This document shows, in pieces, positions 34,371-43,479 of a stretch of 52,522 nucleotides of DNA (positions are counted from its first letter, which is position 1; every line of letters begins with the position of its first letter). This DNA is from Sphingobium bisphenolivorans (lineage in GTDB: Bacteria > Pseudomonadota > Alphaproteobacteria > Sphingomonadales > Sphingomonadaceae). Location: assembly GCF_000412635.1 (NCBI RefSeq), contig NZ_ASTG01000028.1, positions 1-52,522 of the forward strand, written 5' to 3'. The position numbers and the translations under genes were made by a program. The notes beneath the pieces are model-generated. The model was not told where the DNA came from. It saw only the letters and a list, made by a program, of their open reading frames with translations, and did no database searches.

Positions 34371-34425
34371 AAAGCTTCCGCTGCGAGCAGCGGCGTTTTG
34401 ATATTTTTATTTTGAGAAAGAGATT
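34371..34425. promoter_or_regulatory. AT-rich tract and hairpin beside iterons
   Basis: The hairpin CCGCTG-N4-CAGCGG (34378-34393) is followed by TTTTGATATTTTTATTTT, the most AT-rich stretch in a GC-rich window. Beside the iterons, it is the likely DNA-unwinding element. On the + strand it also has the shape of a Rho-independent terminator, which could insulate the origin. Confidence 0.65.
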
Positions 34426-34532
34426 GGCGCTGCGCTTGAAGCAAACCTTCAATCCCCCTGCCTGGAGGGATACGCGAAGTTGGCCGTCCACGATAGGCTT
34501 CCTCGCCAAAGGACGTCACGAATGGAGGGTGC

Positions 34533-34859
34533 ATGATCAACTTCGCCAAGTTCGAGATCATCGGCCGGATCGGCGAAATCGATGCGCGACCGAAAGTCAC
34601 CCTGCTGTCGGTCTGCGCGAATTACCGCCGCAAGGGTGACGATGACGAATGGCAGGAAGACAGTCACTGGAACCGCGTGAGCGTCTTCAGCGAGGGCCAG
34701 CGCAAGCATATCGCCGACCGAGCCCAAGTCGGGGATCTGGTGCGGATTGCCGGGCGGCTCAAGGACAGCTCCTATGAACGCGACGGCGTGACCCATTACA
34801 CAACCGATCGCATCGTCGAGGAATTCGGTATCCTCGCAGCCAAGGGCATGCCTGGCTGA
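34533..34859 (+). CDS. SSB-like single-stranded DNA-binding protein
   Basis: A 108-residue OB-fold protein resembling SSB: FEIIGRIGEIDARP...SVCANYRR...HWNRVSVFSEGQRKHIADRAQVGDLVRIAGRLKDSSYERDG. It lacks the acidic DDxIPF tail through which SSB recruits partners, so it is not a standard SSB; the standard one is at 49785. GGAGG precedes the start. It is the first gene of a co-directional block with Toprim, helicase, ParB-like and ArdC genes. Confidence 0.85.
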   Translation: MINFAKFEIIGRIGEIDARPKVTLLSVCANYRRKGDDDEWQEDSHWNRVSVFSEGQRKHIADRAQVGDLVRIAGRLKDSSYERDGVTHYTTDRIVEEFGILAAKGMPG

Positions 34860-34921
34860 ATTGGCGGAGAGGGGAGGGCGCAACCGGCAGCGGCGCTCCA
34901 CCACTTTGCAAGGATTAGTTG

Positions 34922-35788
34922 ATGCCCCTAGCTGCTTCCCATCGCGCCAAAGCCATTGTCGAAGCCCTCGGCGGAACGTGGCGCGGGACGTGCGGCGAAT
35001 GCCGTTGCCCGGCTCATGACGATCATGGCCCCAGCCTGTCAGTGCGCCTGGGCGAACGGGCGATCTTGTTCCACTGCTTTGCTGGCTGCGATACGCGCGA
35101 CGTTCTGACTGCCCTGCGCCGGCGGAAACTTCACGATGCGGTGCCGCTCACCATGCCGCGCCCGAAGGCGATGGCCGACCATCGCGCTCTCGCGCTTCGG
35201 CTATGGAAGGCAAGCCAGCCCATAGCCGGCTCGCCAGCGGCCGATTACCTTGCCGCACGCGGTCTTGCTCCTCCCTATCCGCGTTGTCTGCGCTACAATC
35301 CGCGCACCATCGTCGGGGCCGGTGAGCGTCGCCGGTACTTTCCGGCGATGATCGCCGCGGTCGAGAATGATCTGGGAGTTGTCGCCGTCCAGCGGACCTG
35401 CCTCGATCTCGCCGACATCCTGCACAAACCCTTGCCAAAACCGAAGATTGCCCTTGGCCTTCTCGGCGACGCGGCCATTCGTCTGGCGCCGGCCGACGAG
35501 GAGCTTGGCCTTGCCGAAGGCATCGAGGACGCCCTTTCAGCAATGGCCTGGTTCGGAACGCCGACCTGGGCACTGGGCGGGGTCGAACGCCTTGGGCTTG
35601 TCGCCATCCCCGAACGGGTCAAGCGTATCATCGTCTATGGCGATCGCGGTGCCGCCGCTGCCGCCATGCTCAAAAAAGCTCGGCCGCATCTCACAGCCCA
35701 TGGACGCGAACTGGTGCTCCGCCTCCCGGAACGGCACGCGGACTGGAATGATGCTTGGCGTGTCCGCCGGGCCACCGAGGCGGCCTGA
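34922..35788 (+). CDS. Toprim/primase-like protein with zinc finger
   Basis: A 288-residue protein. The N-terminus has a DnaG-type CHC2 zinc finger (CRCPAHDDHGPSLSVRLGERAILFHCFAGC). The middle (about 90-190) is of the DUF7146 type found in plasmid primases. The C-terminus has a Toprim domain (LGLAEGIEDALSAM...RIIVYGDRGAAAAAM). The Asp-x-Asp of classical Toprim appears here as GDRG, so catalysis may differ. AAGGA lies 7 bases before ATG 34922. It may prime lagging-strand or transferred single strands. Confidence 0.87.
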   Translation: MPLAASHRAKAIVEALGGTWRGTCGECRCPAHDDHGPSLSVRLGERAILFHCFAGCDTRDVLTALRRRKLHDAVPLTMPRPKAMADHRALALRLWKASQPIAGSPAADYLAARGLAPPYPRCLRYNPRTIVGAGERRRYFPAMIAAVENDLGVVAVQRTCLDLADILHKPLPKPKIALGLLGDAAIRLAPADEELGLAEGIEDALSAMAWFGTPTWALGGVERLGLVAIPERVKRIIVYGDRGAAAAAMLKKARPHLTAHGRELVLRLPERHADWNDAWRVRRATEAA

Positions 35789-35805
35789 GAGGGGAGGGGG
35801 CCTTC
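35787..35805 (+). repeat. Intercistronic purine-rich repeat, copy 2
   Basis: GAGAGGGGAGGGGGCCTTC at the stop codon of the Toprim gene. The identical 19 bases occur at 40080-40098, after the helicase gene. A shorter form, GAGAGGGGAGGG, lies at 34867-34878 after the SSB-like gene. All lie in the gaps of the same operon. The function is unknown. Confidence 0.75.
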
Positions 35806-35854
35806 AGGCTGATGACCTGGCGCTGATGCCAGGTGTCAGACCCGGAGATACCCC

Positions 35855-38800
35855 ATGGCCACACAACCCCTCGCGCTCACGCTGCCGCTCGATGATCCCG
35901 CCCGGACCGCTGCTCAAGGCATAGCCGACCGGCTGTCCGAAGGCCGTTCGGTTGCACGTAACGACCTCCTTGCCGGGATGACCTCCGCCTTCGGTGGCTC
36001 GAGCGCGGATGGCTCATGGTCATTGCGCGACGCCTATGATGTGCTCGAACTCGCGCAGATACTCCATCTGAAGAACACAACACTCCCGGCAGATGCGAAT
36101 GTGCGGCTCGCCCAGCTGATCGCCATGACGGCGGCGCTTCCGACGCACAGCGTGCGTAGCGAAACGCAGGTCGCGTTCCAGCAATTCTCGACACCGGCAC
36201 CGATCGGCTTCCTTGCCGCCAGGGCAGCCGCGATCACGGCAAGCGATATCGTACTCGAGCCCTCGGCCGGGACCGGGCTCTTGGCCGTACACGGTCATTT
36301 TGCCGGCGCTCGCCTTCTCCTCAATGAGATCGATGCCTGGCGCGCGCGTTTGCTGCGTCATGCCCTTCCCGAGGGCACATTGAGCACGCATGACGGCGAA
36401 TTGATCGACGACATGCTCGATCCGCAACTGGTGCCGAGCGTCGTGCTCATCAACCCGCCCTTCTCGCGGAGCCAGGGACGGGGGCGCGACCGCCACGCTG
36501 CGCTTCGCCACCTGCGCTCCGCGCTCTTGCGCCTCGCACCAGGCGGGCGCTGCGCCGTCATTCTTCCCGATCGCATCGAGACAGGGGACGCGGATTGGCT
36601 GCACGCCACCGCGGGCGCACATCTCCGGCTGCATCTCGACCTGCCGCCCAATGCCTATACCAAGCACGGCACCGGGCAAGCGGTTCAGCTCATTCTCCTC
36701 GAAAAGGGCGGGGCAGGGGATTGCGTCTCACGCCAGACCTGTACGACGTTCGGCGCTGCGCTCGCGGCCGTCGATGCGATGGCGACCCCGTGCGCCCCCA
36801 CGCCGCAACCGATCTCCCGCCCCAGCGGATTGTTCCGGGGCCTTACGCGGCGGACCCGCCCCGTAAGCTCGCGTGTGGCGGTAACCCTGCCCACGATCCG
36901 CGCGGTCGCCTATCACCGTCTCGACGCGCCGGCGCCCGCGGGCGAACCGCAAGGGATTTACCTGCCCTATCGGCCGAGCCGTCTGCTGATTGCCGATGCC
37001 CGTGAGCACCCAAGCGCGCTGGTCGAATCGCAGGCAATGGGATCGATTGCCGCACCCTCGGTCGCTTATGAACCCGTGCTGCCGGCCAGGATCTTGGACG
37101 ACGGCCTGCTCTCGGACGCGCAGCTCGAAACGCTGATCTACGCTGGCGCGGCGTTCGAGCGTGACCTTCCGGGCCGGTTCGTATCTAGCGAGGAGGGGCT
37201 TTCGCTGTTGCCGGCAGAGGCCGGCAATGCCTATCGGACGGGCTTTTTCCTTGGCGATGGCACGGGCGCCGGCAAGGGGCGGCAGGTGGCGGGCGTCATC
37301 CTCGACCAGTGGTTGCGCGGCAACCGCCGCCACCTCTGGATATCCAAGAGCGAGACGCTGATCGAAGACGCGCGGCGCGACTGGTCGGCGCTTGGCGGCT
37401 TGCCGCTCGACATCCAGCATCTCAACCAGTGGAAGCTCGGCACCCCGATCGCGCTGGGCGATGGGATCCTCTTCCTGACCTATGCCACCCTGCGCTCCAA
37501 CCGCGGTGACAGGGGCACGCGGCTGCGCCAGCTGATCGAATGGATGGGTGAGGATTTCAGCGGCGTCATCGTCTTCGACGAGGCGCATGAGATGGCCGGG
37601 GTGGCCGGTGGCGAGGGCCGGTTCGGCGCCACGAAAGGATCCGAACAGGGCATCGCCGGCGTCCGCCTCCAAAATCTCGCTCCGCGCGCCCGGATTCTCT
37701 ACGCTTCGGCGACGGGCGCCTCGGACGTCAGCAACCTCGCTTATGCGACACGCCTCGGATTGTGGGGACCGCAGACGGCCTTCGCCGACCGGCGGGCCTT
37801 CGTGGAATCGCTTCGCCGCGGCGGCATCGCAGCGATGGAGTTGATCGCCCGCGACCTCAAGGCGCAGGGCCTCTATGCCGCGCGGGCGCTCAGCTTCGCC
37901 GGCGTCGAATATGACATCCTCGAGCATCGGCTCAGCGAAGAACAGATCGCCGTATACAATGCCTATGCCGATGCCTGGGCGATCATTCACAACAATCTGC
38001 AGGCCGCGCTCGCCGCCACGCGCGTCACCGACGGTTTCAGCGGTGCCACCTACAATAGCGGCGCGAAGGCCGCGGCGTTGTCGATCTTCGAATCGACCAA
38101 GCAACGCTTCTTCGGCCAGATCCTGCTGTCGATGAAGCTGCCGTCGCTGATCCCGGCGATCGCCGCCGATCTCGCGCGGGGCGACTGCGCCGTGGTCCAG
38201 CTCGTGTCGACGTCGGAAGCGATGCTCGATCGTGCCCTTGCCGACCTGTCCCCTGAGGAGCGCGCCTGGCTCGACATCGAGCTGTCCCCGCGCGAATTCC
38301 TGGTCGACTATCTGACGGCGGCCTTTCCGGTGCGCCAGATGCGCACCTATACCGACGATAGCGGCACGGTGCGCTCGGAACCGATGATCGACGAGGCTGG
38401 GCAGCCCGTGCTGTGCCGGGAAGCGATGGCCATGCGCGACCAGCTCCTCGAGCAACTCTGTGCGCTGCCGGTGGTCGGCTCGGCGCTCGATCATATCATC
38501 GGGCATTTCGGGACGGAGGCAGTGGCCGAGGTGACGGGTCGCAGCCGGCGGATCATCGTCGATGCCGAGGGCCGTCAGCGGATCGAACGGCGCAGCGCGC
38601 GCACGAACCTCGCGGAGACCGACAGCTTCATGCGCGGCGAAAAGCGTATCCTGATCTTTTCCGACGCCGGCGGCACGGGACGGAGCTATCATGCCAGCCT
38701 CGACGCGCTCAATCAGAGGCGCCGCATTCACTATCTCCTCGAGCCCGGTTGGCGTGCTGACGCGGCGATCCAGGGGCTGGGCCGCACGCACCGCACCCAC

Positions 38801-40054
38801 CAAGCCAGCCCACCCCTGTTTCGGCCCGTTTCCACCGATTGCCGCGGCGAACGGCGGTTCATCTCGACCATCGCCCGGCGCCTCGACAGCTTGGGCGCCC
38901 TGACCCGCGGCCAACGCCAGACCGGCGGGCAGGGACTTTTCGACCCCCGCGACAATCTGGAGTCCGACTTCGCGCGGGAATCGCTCGACCAGTGGTTTCG
39001 CCTACTGTTCCAGGGAAAGCTCCAATCGGTGCGCTTTGATCAATTCCAGTCGCTCACCGGTTTGAACCTGGCCGGGGAGGGTGGGGGGCTCACTGAGACC
39101 TTGCCCACGATCCAGCGGTGGTTGAACCGCATCCTGGCACTGCGCATCGACCTGCAGAACGCGATCTTCGACGAATATCTGGGCTTGATCGAAGCACGGG
39201 TGGAAAAGGCCCGCGAGGCTGGCACCCTCGATCTTGGCGTCGAAACGATCGCGGCCGACCGAATTTCGATCCTCGACCGCACGGTGATCCGGCGCGATCC
39301 CGTGAGCGGCGCCGAAACCGAGATCCTGCGTATCGAAACCGAGGAACGATATCGGCCGCTGACTCTGGAACGAGCGCATTGGCTTCTGGCCGACCCGGAA
39401 GCGCGCGGGTTGATCAACCCGCGTTCCGGCAAGGCCGCCATTTGCCGGCCGACCTTCTCGCTGACGGACGAAGAGGGGCGGACCGTGCGCCGCTACGAGC
39501 TGGTGCGTCCAACGCGCACCGAACGGCACCGGCAGGACCTCTTCGCCGAAACCCATTGGACCGACGTGGACCGCGCGAGCTTCGACGAAGCCTGGCAGGC
39601 CGAATGCGACGCGATGGCCGCGCAGACGCGTACGCAGATCATCTATCTGGTCACGGGCCTGCTGCTCCCGGTCTGGGGAAAGCTGCCCGACGATCATGTC
39701 CAGGTCTGGCGGTTGACGAGCGATGACGGCCAGTCGCTTCTCGGGCGTCTTATTCCGGCGCCGCTGGTGGAGCGGATCGCCAGCGCATTCGGCATCGCCG
39801 CCCATGTCGCGATCGATCTAGGCGCGCGGGTCGAGCACGTTCGCACCTCGGGCGAGATCATGCCGATCGGGTCGCTCCGGCTGAAGCGGGCCTTGGTCGC
39901 CGGCGACCAACGCCTCGAATTGCTCGACTGGAAGTCCGACGCCCTTCCTCATCTCAAGGCGGCGGGCTGCTTCACCGAGATCATCCAACACCGCACGCGG
40001 CTCTTCGTCCCACCGAGCCGCGCCGTCGAGATCCTTGGCGAGATAGCAGGCTGA
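35855..40054 (+). CDS. Methyltransferase-strawberry notch helicase fusion
   Basis: A 1399-residue protein. The N-terminal domain is an N6-adenine-type DNA methyltransferase: motif I EPSAGTG (135-141) and NPPF (200-203). From about 330 comes the strawberry-notch-like superfamily 2 ATPase: Walker A GDGTGAGKG (467-475) and DEAH (575-578), then a helicase C domain with GRSYHASLDALNQRR and IQGLGRTHRT. Such proteins occur on alphaproteobacterial plasmids and phages; their task is not settled. It could modify and unwind incoming DNA. GGAG precedes the start. Confidence 0.92.
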   Translation: MATQPLALTLPLDDPARTAAQGIADRLSEGRSVARNDLLAGMTSAFGGSSADGSWSLRDAYDVLELAQILHLKNTTLPADANVRLAQLIAMTAALPTHSVRSETQVAFQQFSTPAPIGFLAARAAAITASDIVLEPSAGTGLLAVHGHFAGARLLLNEIDAWRARLLRHALPEGTLSTHDGELIDDMLDPQLVPSVVLINPPFSRSQGRGRDRHAALRHLRSALLRLAPGGRCAVILPDRIETGDADWLHATAGAHLRLHLDLPPNAYTKHGTGQAVQLILLEKGGAGDCVSRQTCTTFGAALAAVDAMATPCAPTPQPISRPSGLFRGLTRRTRPVSSRVAVTLPTIRAVAYHRLDAPAPAGEPQGIYLPYRPSRLLIADAREHPSALVESQAMGSIAAPSVAYEPVLPARILDDGLLSDAQLETLIYAGAAFERDLPGRFVSSEEGLSLLPAEAGNAYRTGFFLGDGTGAGKGRQVAGVILDQWLRGNRRHLWISKSETLIEDARRDWSALGGLPLDIQHLNQWKLGTPIALGDGILFLTYATLRSNRGDRGTRLRQLIEWMGEDFSGVIVFDEAHEMAGVAGGEGRFGATKGSEQGIAGVRLQNLAPRARILYASATGASDVSNLAYATRLGLWGPQTAFADRRAFVESLRRGGIAAMELIARDLKAQGLYAARALSFAGVEYDILEHRLSEEQIAVYNAYADAWAIIHNNLQAALAATRVTDGFSGATYNSGAKAAALSIFESTKQRFFGQILLSMKLPSLIPAIAADLARGDCAVVQLVSTSEAMLDRALADLSPEERAWLDIELSPREFLVDYLTAAFPVRQMRTYTDDSGTVRSEPMIDEAGQPVLCREAMAMRDQLLEQLCALPVVGSALDHIIGHFGTEAVAEVTGRSRRIIVDAEGRQRIERRSARTNLAETDSFMRGEKRILIFSDAGGTGRSYHASLDALNQRRRIHYLLEPGWRADAAIQGLGRTHRTHQASPPLFRPVSTDCRGERRFISTIARRLDSLGALTRGQRQTGGQGLFDPRDNLESDFARESLDQWFRLLFQGKLQSVRFDQFQSLTGLNLAGEGGGLTETLPTIQRWLNRILALRIDLQNAIFDEYLGLIEARVEKAREAGTLDLGVETIAADRISILDRTVIRRDPVSGAETEILRIETEERYRPLTLERAHWLLADPEARGLINPRSGKAAICRPTFSLTDEEGRTVRRYELVRPTRTERHRQDLFAETHWTDVDRASFDEAWQAECDAMAAQTRTQIIYLVTGLLLPVWGKLPDDHVQVWRLTSDDGQSLLGRLIPAPLVERIASAFGIAAHVAIDLGARVEHVRTSGEIMPIGSLRLKRALVAGDQRLELLDWKSDALPHLKAAGCFTEIIQHRTRLFVPPSRAVEILGEIAG

Positions 40055-40079
40055 GCAGCGGCAGCGTCAAGCGATCGAA

Positions 40080-40098
40080 GAGAGGGGAGGGGGCCTTC
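40080..40098 (+). repeat. Intercistronic purine-rich repeat, copy 3
   Basis: GAGAGGGGAGGGGGCCTTC, identical to 35787-35805, in the 111-base gap between the helicase and the ParB-like gene. Confidence 0.75.
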
Positions 40099-40165
40099 GG
40101 CCGGGTGGGCCTGAGTGGCTCAAGCCGGCCGACGACGTCGGCGCAACCCTCGAAGGAGACAACCG

Positions 40166-42178
40166 ATGATCCAGTCCGTGAAGGTCAAGAACCTCTCGCT
40201 CTCCAAGGATAATGTCCGCAAATCCAATCGCGATGCCGACCTCGACAGTCTGGCCGAGAATATCGCTGCGCATGGCCTGTTGCAGAATCTCGTGGTCACG
40301 CCGCTAAAAAAAGCGGGGCACTTCACCGTCAAGGCGGGCGGCCGCCGCTTGCGGGCGCTCCAACGCCTGATTGAGACGAACCGGCTTGCCGCGGACCATG
40401 AGGTTCAGGTGCTGGTGCTCGAGGATGATGCCGGATCGGCCGAAGCGAGCCTTGCCGAGAATTTCCATCGCGTCGCGATGAACCCGGCGGATGAATGCTC
40501 GGCCTTCAAGCACTTCCTCGACCGGGGGGCGAGCGCCGAGGATGTGGCGAAACGCTTCGGGGTCACGACCCGCTTCGTCGAGCAGCGGGTCCGGCTTGCC
40601 GAACTGGCTCCGGTAGTCTTCGCGGCGCTGGCGGCGGGCGAGATCACGCTGGGGGTCGCCCAGGCTTATGCCGTCACGCCCGACGTCGATCGCCAGGCGC
40701 GCGTGTTCGAGAGCATGAGCCGGTCCTATTATGGTGACAATCCCGACAATGTCCGCCGTGCGCTCCTCAACGGGACGGTGAAGGCGACCGATGCGAAGGC
40801 GCGGTTCGTTGGCCGCGATGCCTATGTCGGTGCGGGCGGCCGGATCGAGCGCGACCTGTTCGGCGATGATGCGGACGAGAGCTGGATCGACGTGGAGATC
40901 ATCGAGCAGCTTGCCGCCCAGAAGCTCGAAGCAGCGGCACAAATACTCGCTGCCGAGCAGAAGCTGGCATTCGTGACACCGGTCCTCGCGACCCATGTGC
41001 CCTATGACATGGAGTGCCAGCTCTACGAATATCATCCGGCGCTGCGCGAATTGAGCGAGGACGAGCAGGATCGCGTCGACAGTCTTTCCGATGAGGGCGA
41101 TGCGCTCATCCGTGAACTGGAAACCGAACTTGAGGACGGCACACCAGAGGCCGAGGCGGCTTCGGTGCGGCTCGCCGACATCGAGCGGGAACTCGATGCG
41201 ATCGAGGCGGCGCGCACGATGGTCGACGATGCGATCAAGGACCAGCTGGGCACCTTCATCTATCTGGCGCCCGATGGCAGTCCGCGGGTGCACAGCCGCA
41301 TGTTCAGCGAGCGCGCCATTCGTCAGGCGGGCGCGGACGCAGAACCCGAAGCACCGTCCGGCAAGGTCGCGGCCTCCCGGCTCAGCGCGACGCTGGTTGA
41401 CGAACTCGCGACCCAGCGGCGGCAGATCCTGGCGTCCCATGTCGCCTCGGACGCGGGGTTCGCGCTCGACCTCGCGATATTCCTGATCGCGCACCGGACC
41501 GTGTTCGCCAGCGGCTATGTCCGGGACCACTCGACGCTGCAAGCGGCCGCCGCGAGCTTCCCGATCGTCGGCTTCCGCGACGAAGGCAGCGCGGCCAGCA
41601 ACGTCCTGGCCGAACAGCGCCAGGGGCTCGATGTGAGCTGGGCAGGCGGGAACACGCTGTCGTCGCGTTTCGATGCCTTCCGGCAACTGGATGAACAGGC
41701 GCGCGCCGATTGGCTTGCCCATGTCGTGGCGCAGACGCTCGAACCGACGCTCAACGTCGACGATGGCGGGCGCCGCAACGGCTTCCACGATCATCTCGGA
41801 CGTCTGCTCGACATTGATGTCGCGCAATGGTGGCGGCCCGATGCCCAGAACTTTTTCGGACGCGTGAAGAAGGACGTCATGCTCGAAGCGCTTGAAGAGA
41901 TCGGCGGGCCAGTACTGCGCGGCCGCTACAAGGACGCCAAGAAGGGTGACCTTGCCAATGCCTGCGCGGCGCTCTGTTCCGGGCAGGGCATCGTCGAGGC
42001 CGAAGTCCGGGAAAAGGCGCTCTGCTGGCTGCCCGATGAGATGCGGTTTGGCGCGGTGGAGAAGCCCGAAAGCTTCCGTAGCTATTCCGCCTTCCTCAGC
42101 GACGAAGACGACAGCGACGGCGGGGCAGGGGAGATCGCCCCCGATGGCGATGCTGATGACCTCGACGAGGCGGCCTGA
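40166..42178 (+). CDS. ParB/RepB/Spo0J-like protein, large form
   Basis: A 670-residue protein. The first 200 residues are ParB-like: NVRKSNRDADLDSLAENIAAHGLLQNLVV, the GGRRLRAL segment, SLAENFHRVAMNP and the helix-turn-helix (SAEDVAKRFGVTTRFVEQRVRLAEL). The long rest is acidic and helical. It is separate from the true partition pair, and its neighbours are antirestriction and single-strand DNA functions, as for large ParB-like proteins of conjugative leading regions. The start at 40166 follows AAGGAG at 7 bases. Confidence 0.9.
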   Translation: MIQSVKVKNLSLSKDNVRKSNRDADLDSLAENIAAHGLLQNLVVTPLKKAGHFTVKAGGRRLRALQRLIETNRLAADHEVQVLVLEDDAGSAEASLAENFHRVAMNPADECSAFKHFLDRGASAEDVAKRFGVTTRFVEQRVRLAELAPVVFAALAAGEITLGVAQAYAVTPDVDRQARVFESMSRSYYGDNPDNVRRALLNGTVKATDAKARFVGRDAYVGAGGRIERDLFGDDADESWIDVEIIEQLAAQKLEAAAQILAAEQKLAFVTPVLATHVPYDMECQLYEYHPALRELSEDEQDRVDSLSDEGDALIRELETELEDGTPEAEAASVRLADIERELDAIEAARTMVDDAIKDQLGTFIYLAPDGSPRVHSRMFSERAIRQAGADAEPEAPSGKVAASRLSATLVDELATQRRQILASHVASDAGFALDLAIFLIAHRTVFASGYVRDHSTLQAAAASFPIVGFRDEGSAASNVLAEQRQGLDVSWAGGNTLSSRFDAFRQLDEQARADWLAHVVAQTLEPTLNVDDGGRRNGFHDHLGRLLDIDVAQWWRPDAQNFFGRVKKDVMLEALEEIGGPVLRGRYKDAKKGDLANACAALCSGQGIVEAEVREKALCWLPDEMRFGAVEKPESFRSYSAFLSDEDDSDGGAGEIAPDGDADDLDEAA

Positions 42179-42229
42179 GACCAACGCGTAATGGCCGGCG
42201 GCGCTCTTGCGTCGCCCGCAGTCCTTCAT

Positions 42230-42247
42230 CGGCGGCGCTGGCCGCCG
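42230..42247. other. Short GC hairpin before ardC
   Basis: Arms CGGCGGC and GCCGCCG with a four-base loop, ending 7 bases before the GTGGAG ribosome-binding site of the ardC gene. It could reduce read-through or tune translation. Confidence 0.45.
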
Positions 42248-42268
42248 CTCTTTCGTGGAGTATCCACC

Positions 42269-43189
42269 ATGACTCGATCATCGGGCCGGCCCTCGCCGGC
42301 CGAGACCATCACGTGCGCCATCATCGACCGGCTCGAGGCCGGTGTGCGACCCTGGGTGCGGCCCTGGCGTTCGTGTGCGGCGCAGGGGCGTCCGCTGCGG
42401 GCCAATGGCGAGCCGTATCGCGGCATGAACACCTTTTGGCTGTGGCTGGCTGCCGAGCAATGCGGCTATCGGTCACGGCATTGGATGACCTACCGCCAGG
42501 CGCAGACCCTTGGCGGGCAGGTCCGTACCGGTGAGCAGGCGCAATTTGCAATCTTCTACAAGGCCTATTCGAAGAAGGTCGATTCCAGCGAACGTCCCGG
42601 CGAGCTGGTCGATGAGCATCGCCGGGTGATGCGGTCCTATGCGGTCTTCAATGCAGACCAGATCGACGCGCTGCCGTCCGATTTCTATCCAGAACCGCTA
42701 TCGCTCGTCCCACCGGGCGACCGGCTCGGTGCGCGGGCACAACGCTTCGTCGATCGCCTGCCGGCGCGGCTGCGGACTGGAGGCGATCGCGCCTATTATA
42801 ACCTGCGCGCAGACCTCATCACGATGCCGCCCGTCGAACAGTTCGACACGCGTGCTGCATGGGCGGCCACGCTCGCGCATGAGGCTGGTCATTGGACGGG
42901 TCATCCAGACCGGCTTGCCCGATCCTTCGGCAAGCGCTTCGGCGATCAGGCCTATGCGTTCGAGGAGTTGGTGGCTGAACTGTCGGCAGCGCTGGTTGGC
43001 GCCGATGTGGGTCTCCCAACCACCCATCTCGACGATCATGCGGCCTATATCGGTTCCTGGCTTTCGATCCTGCGCAGGGATAATCGTGCTCTGCTCACGG
43101 CGGCGGCGCGGGCAGAGGAGGCCGCAGGCTACTTGCTGCGCGCAACGGGTCTTGCCCGCGAGGATGTGGATGAGCAGGCCGCCGCTTGA
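42269..43189 (+). CDS. ardC: ArdC-family antirestriction protein
   Basis: A 306-residue protein with the N-terminal single-strand DNA-binding ArdC domain (ITCAIIDRLEAGVRPWVRPWR...YRGMNTFWLWLAAEQCGYRSRHWMTYRQAQTLGGQVRTGEQ) and a C-terminal zinc metallopeptidase-like domain with HEAGH (204-208) and a downstream EELVAE (232-237). ArdC protects incoming plasmid DNA from restriction enzymes. GTGGAG stands 8 bases before the start. The next gene is on the other strand, so this ends the co-directional block. Confidence 0.93.
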   Translation: MTRSSGRPSPAETITCAIIDRLEAGVRPWVRPWRSCAAQGRPLRANGEPYRGMNTFWLWLAAEQCGYRSRHWMTYRQAQTLGGQVRTGEQAQFAIFYKAYSKKVDSSERPGELVDEHRRVMRSYAVFNADQIDALPSDFYPEPLSLVPPGDRLGARAQRFVDRLPARLRTGGDRAYYNLRADLITMPPVEQFDTRAAWAATLAHEAGHWTGHPDRLARSFGKRFGDQAYAFEELVAELSAALVGADVGLPTTHLDDHAAYIGSWLSILRRDNRALLTAAARAEEAAGYLLRATGLAREDVDEQAAA

Positions 43190-43479
43190 GCCGGTCGATA
43201 GTATTGCCTGTTCATGTGATCATCGCGATGACGGATCCAATGACCACAGTCCGCGTCTTTCCGGGAGGGGTCGGCAAACGCCAGATGTCTGCTCCCGACC
43301 AAACTCAGTCATCCACTCGAACCGGCGCGAACGCCTGAGTCGGAGCGGAGCCGCCATTCGGCGAAAGCATGCCCATGCGCGGAAATAAGCGATGGCGCGG
43401 TGGGCGATAGGGAGAGGCAGCGTTCTGTTTTGGGATGAGCGAGTCAGAACTGCGTTTTGGAGAAACGGTGCAATCTGTC

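Noticed and set aside
36728..38914. 728-codon minus-strand frame inside the helicase gene
   Set aside because: Shadow of the helicase coding sequence, with no domain signs.
40166..42178. Second plasmid partition system
   Set aside because: The protein is ParB-like but has no ParA partner and lies among antirestriction genes; parA-parB at 30318-32581 is the real pair.
40304..42229. 641-codon minus-strand frame across the ParB-like gene
   Set aside because: Shadow frame; no ribosome-binding site, and the + strand protein has a recognised fold.
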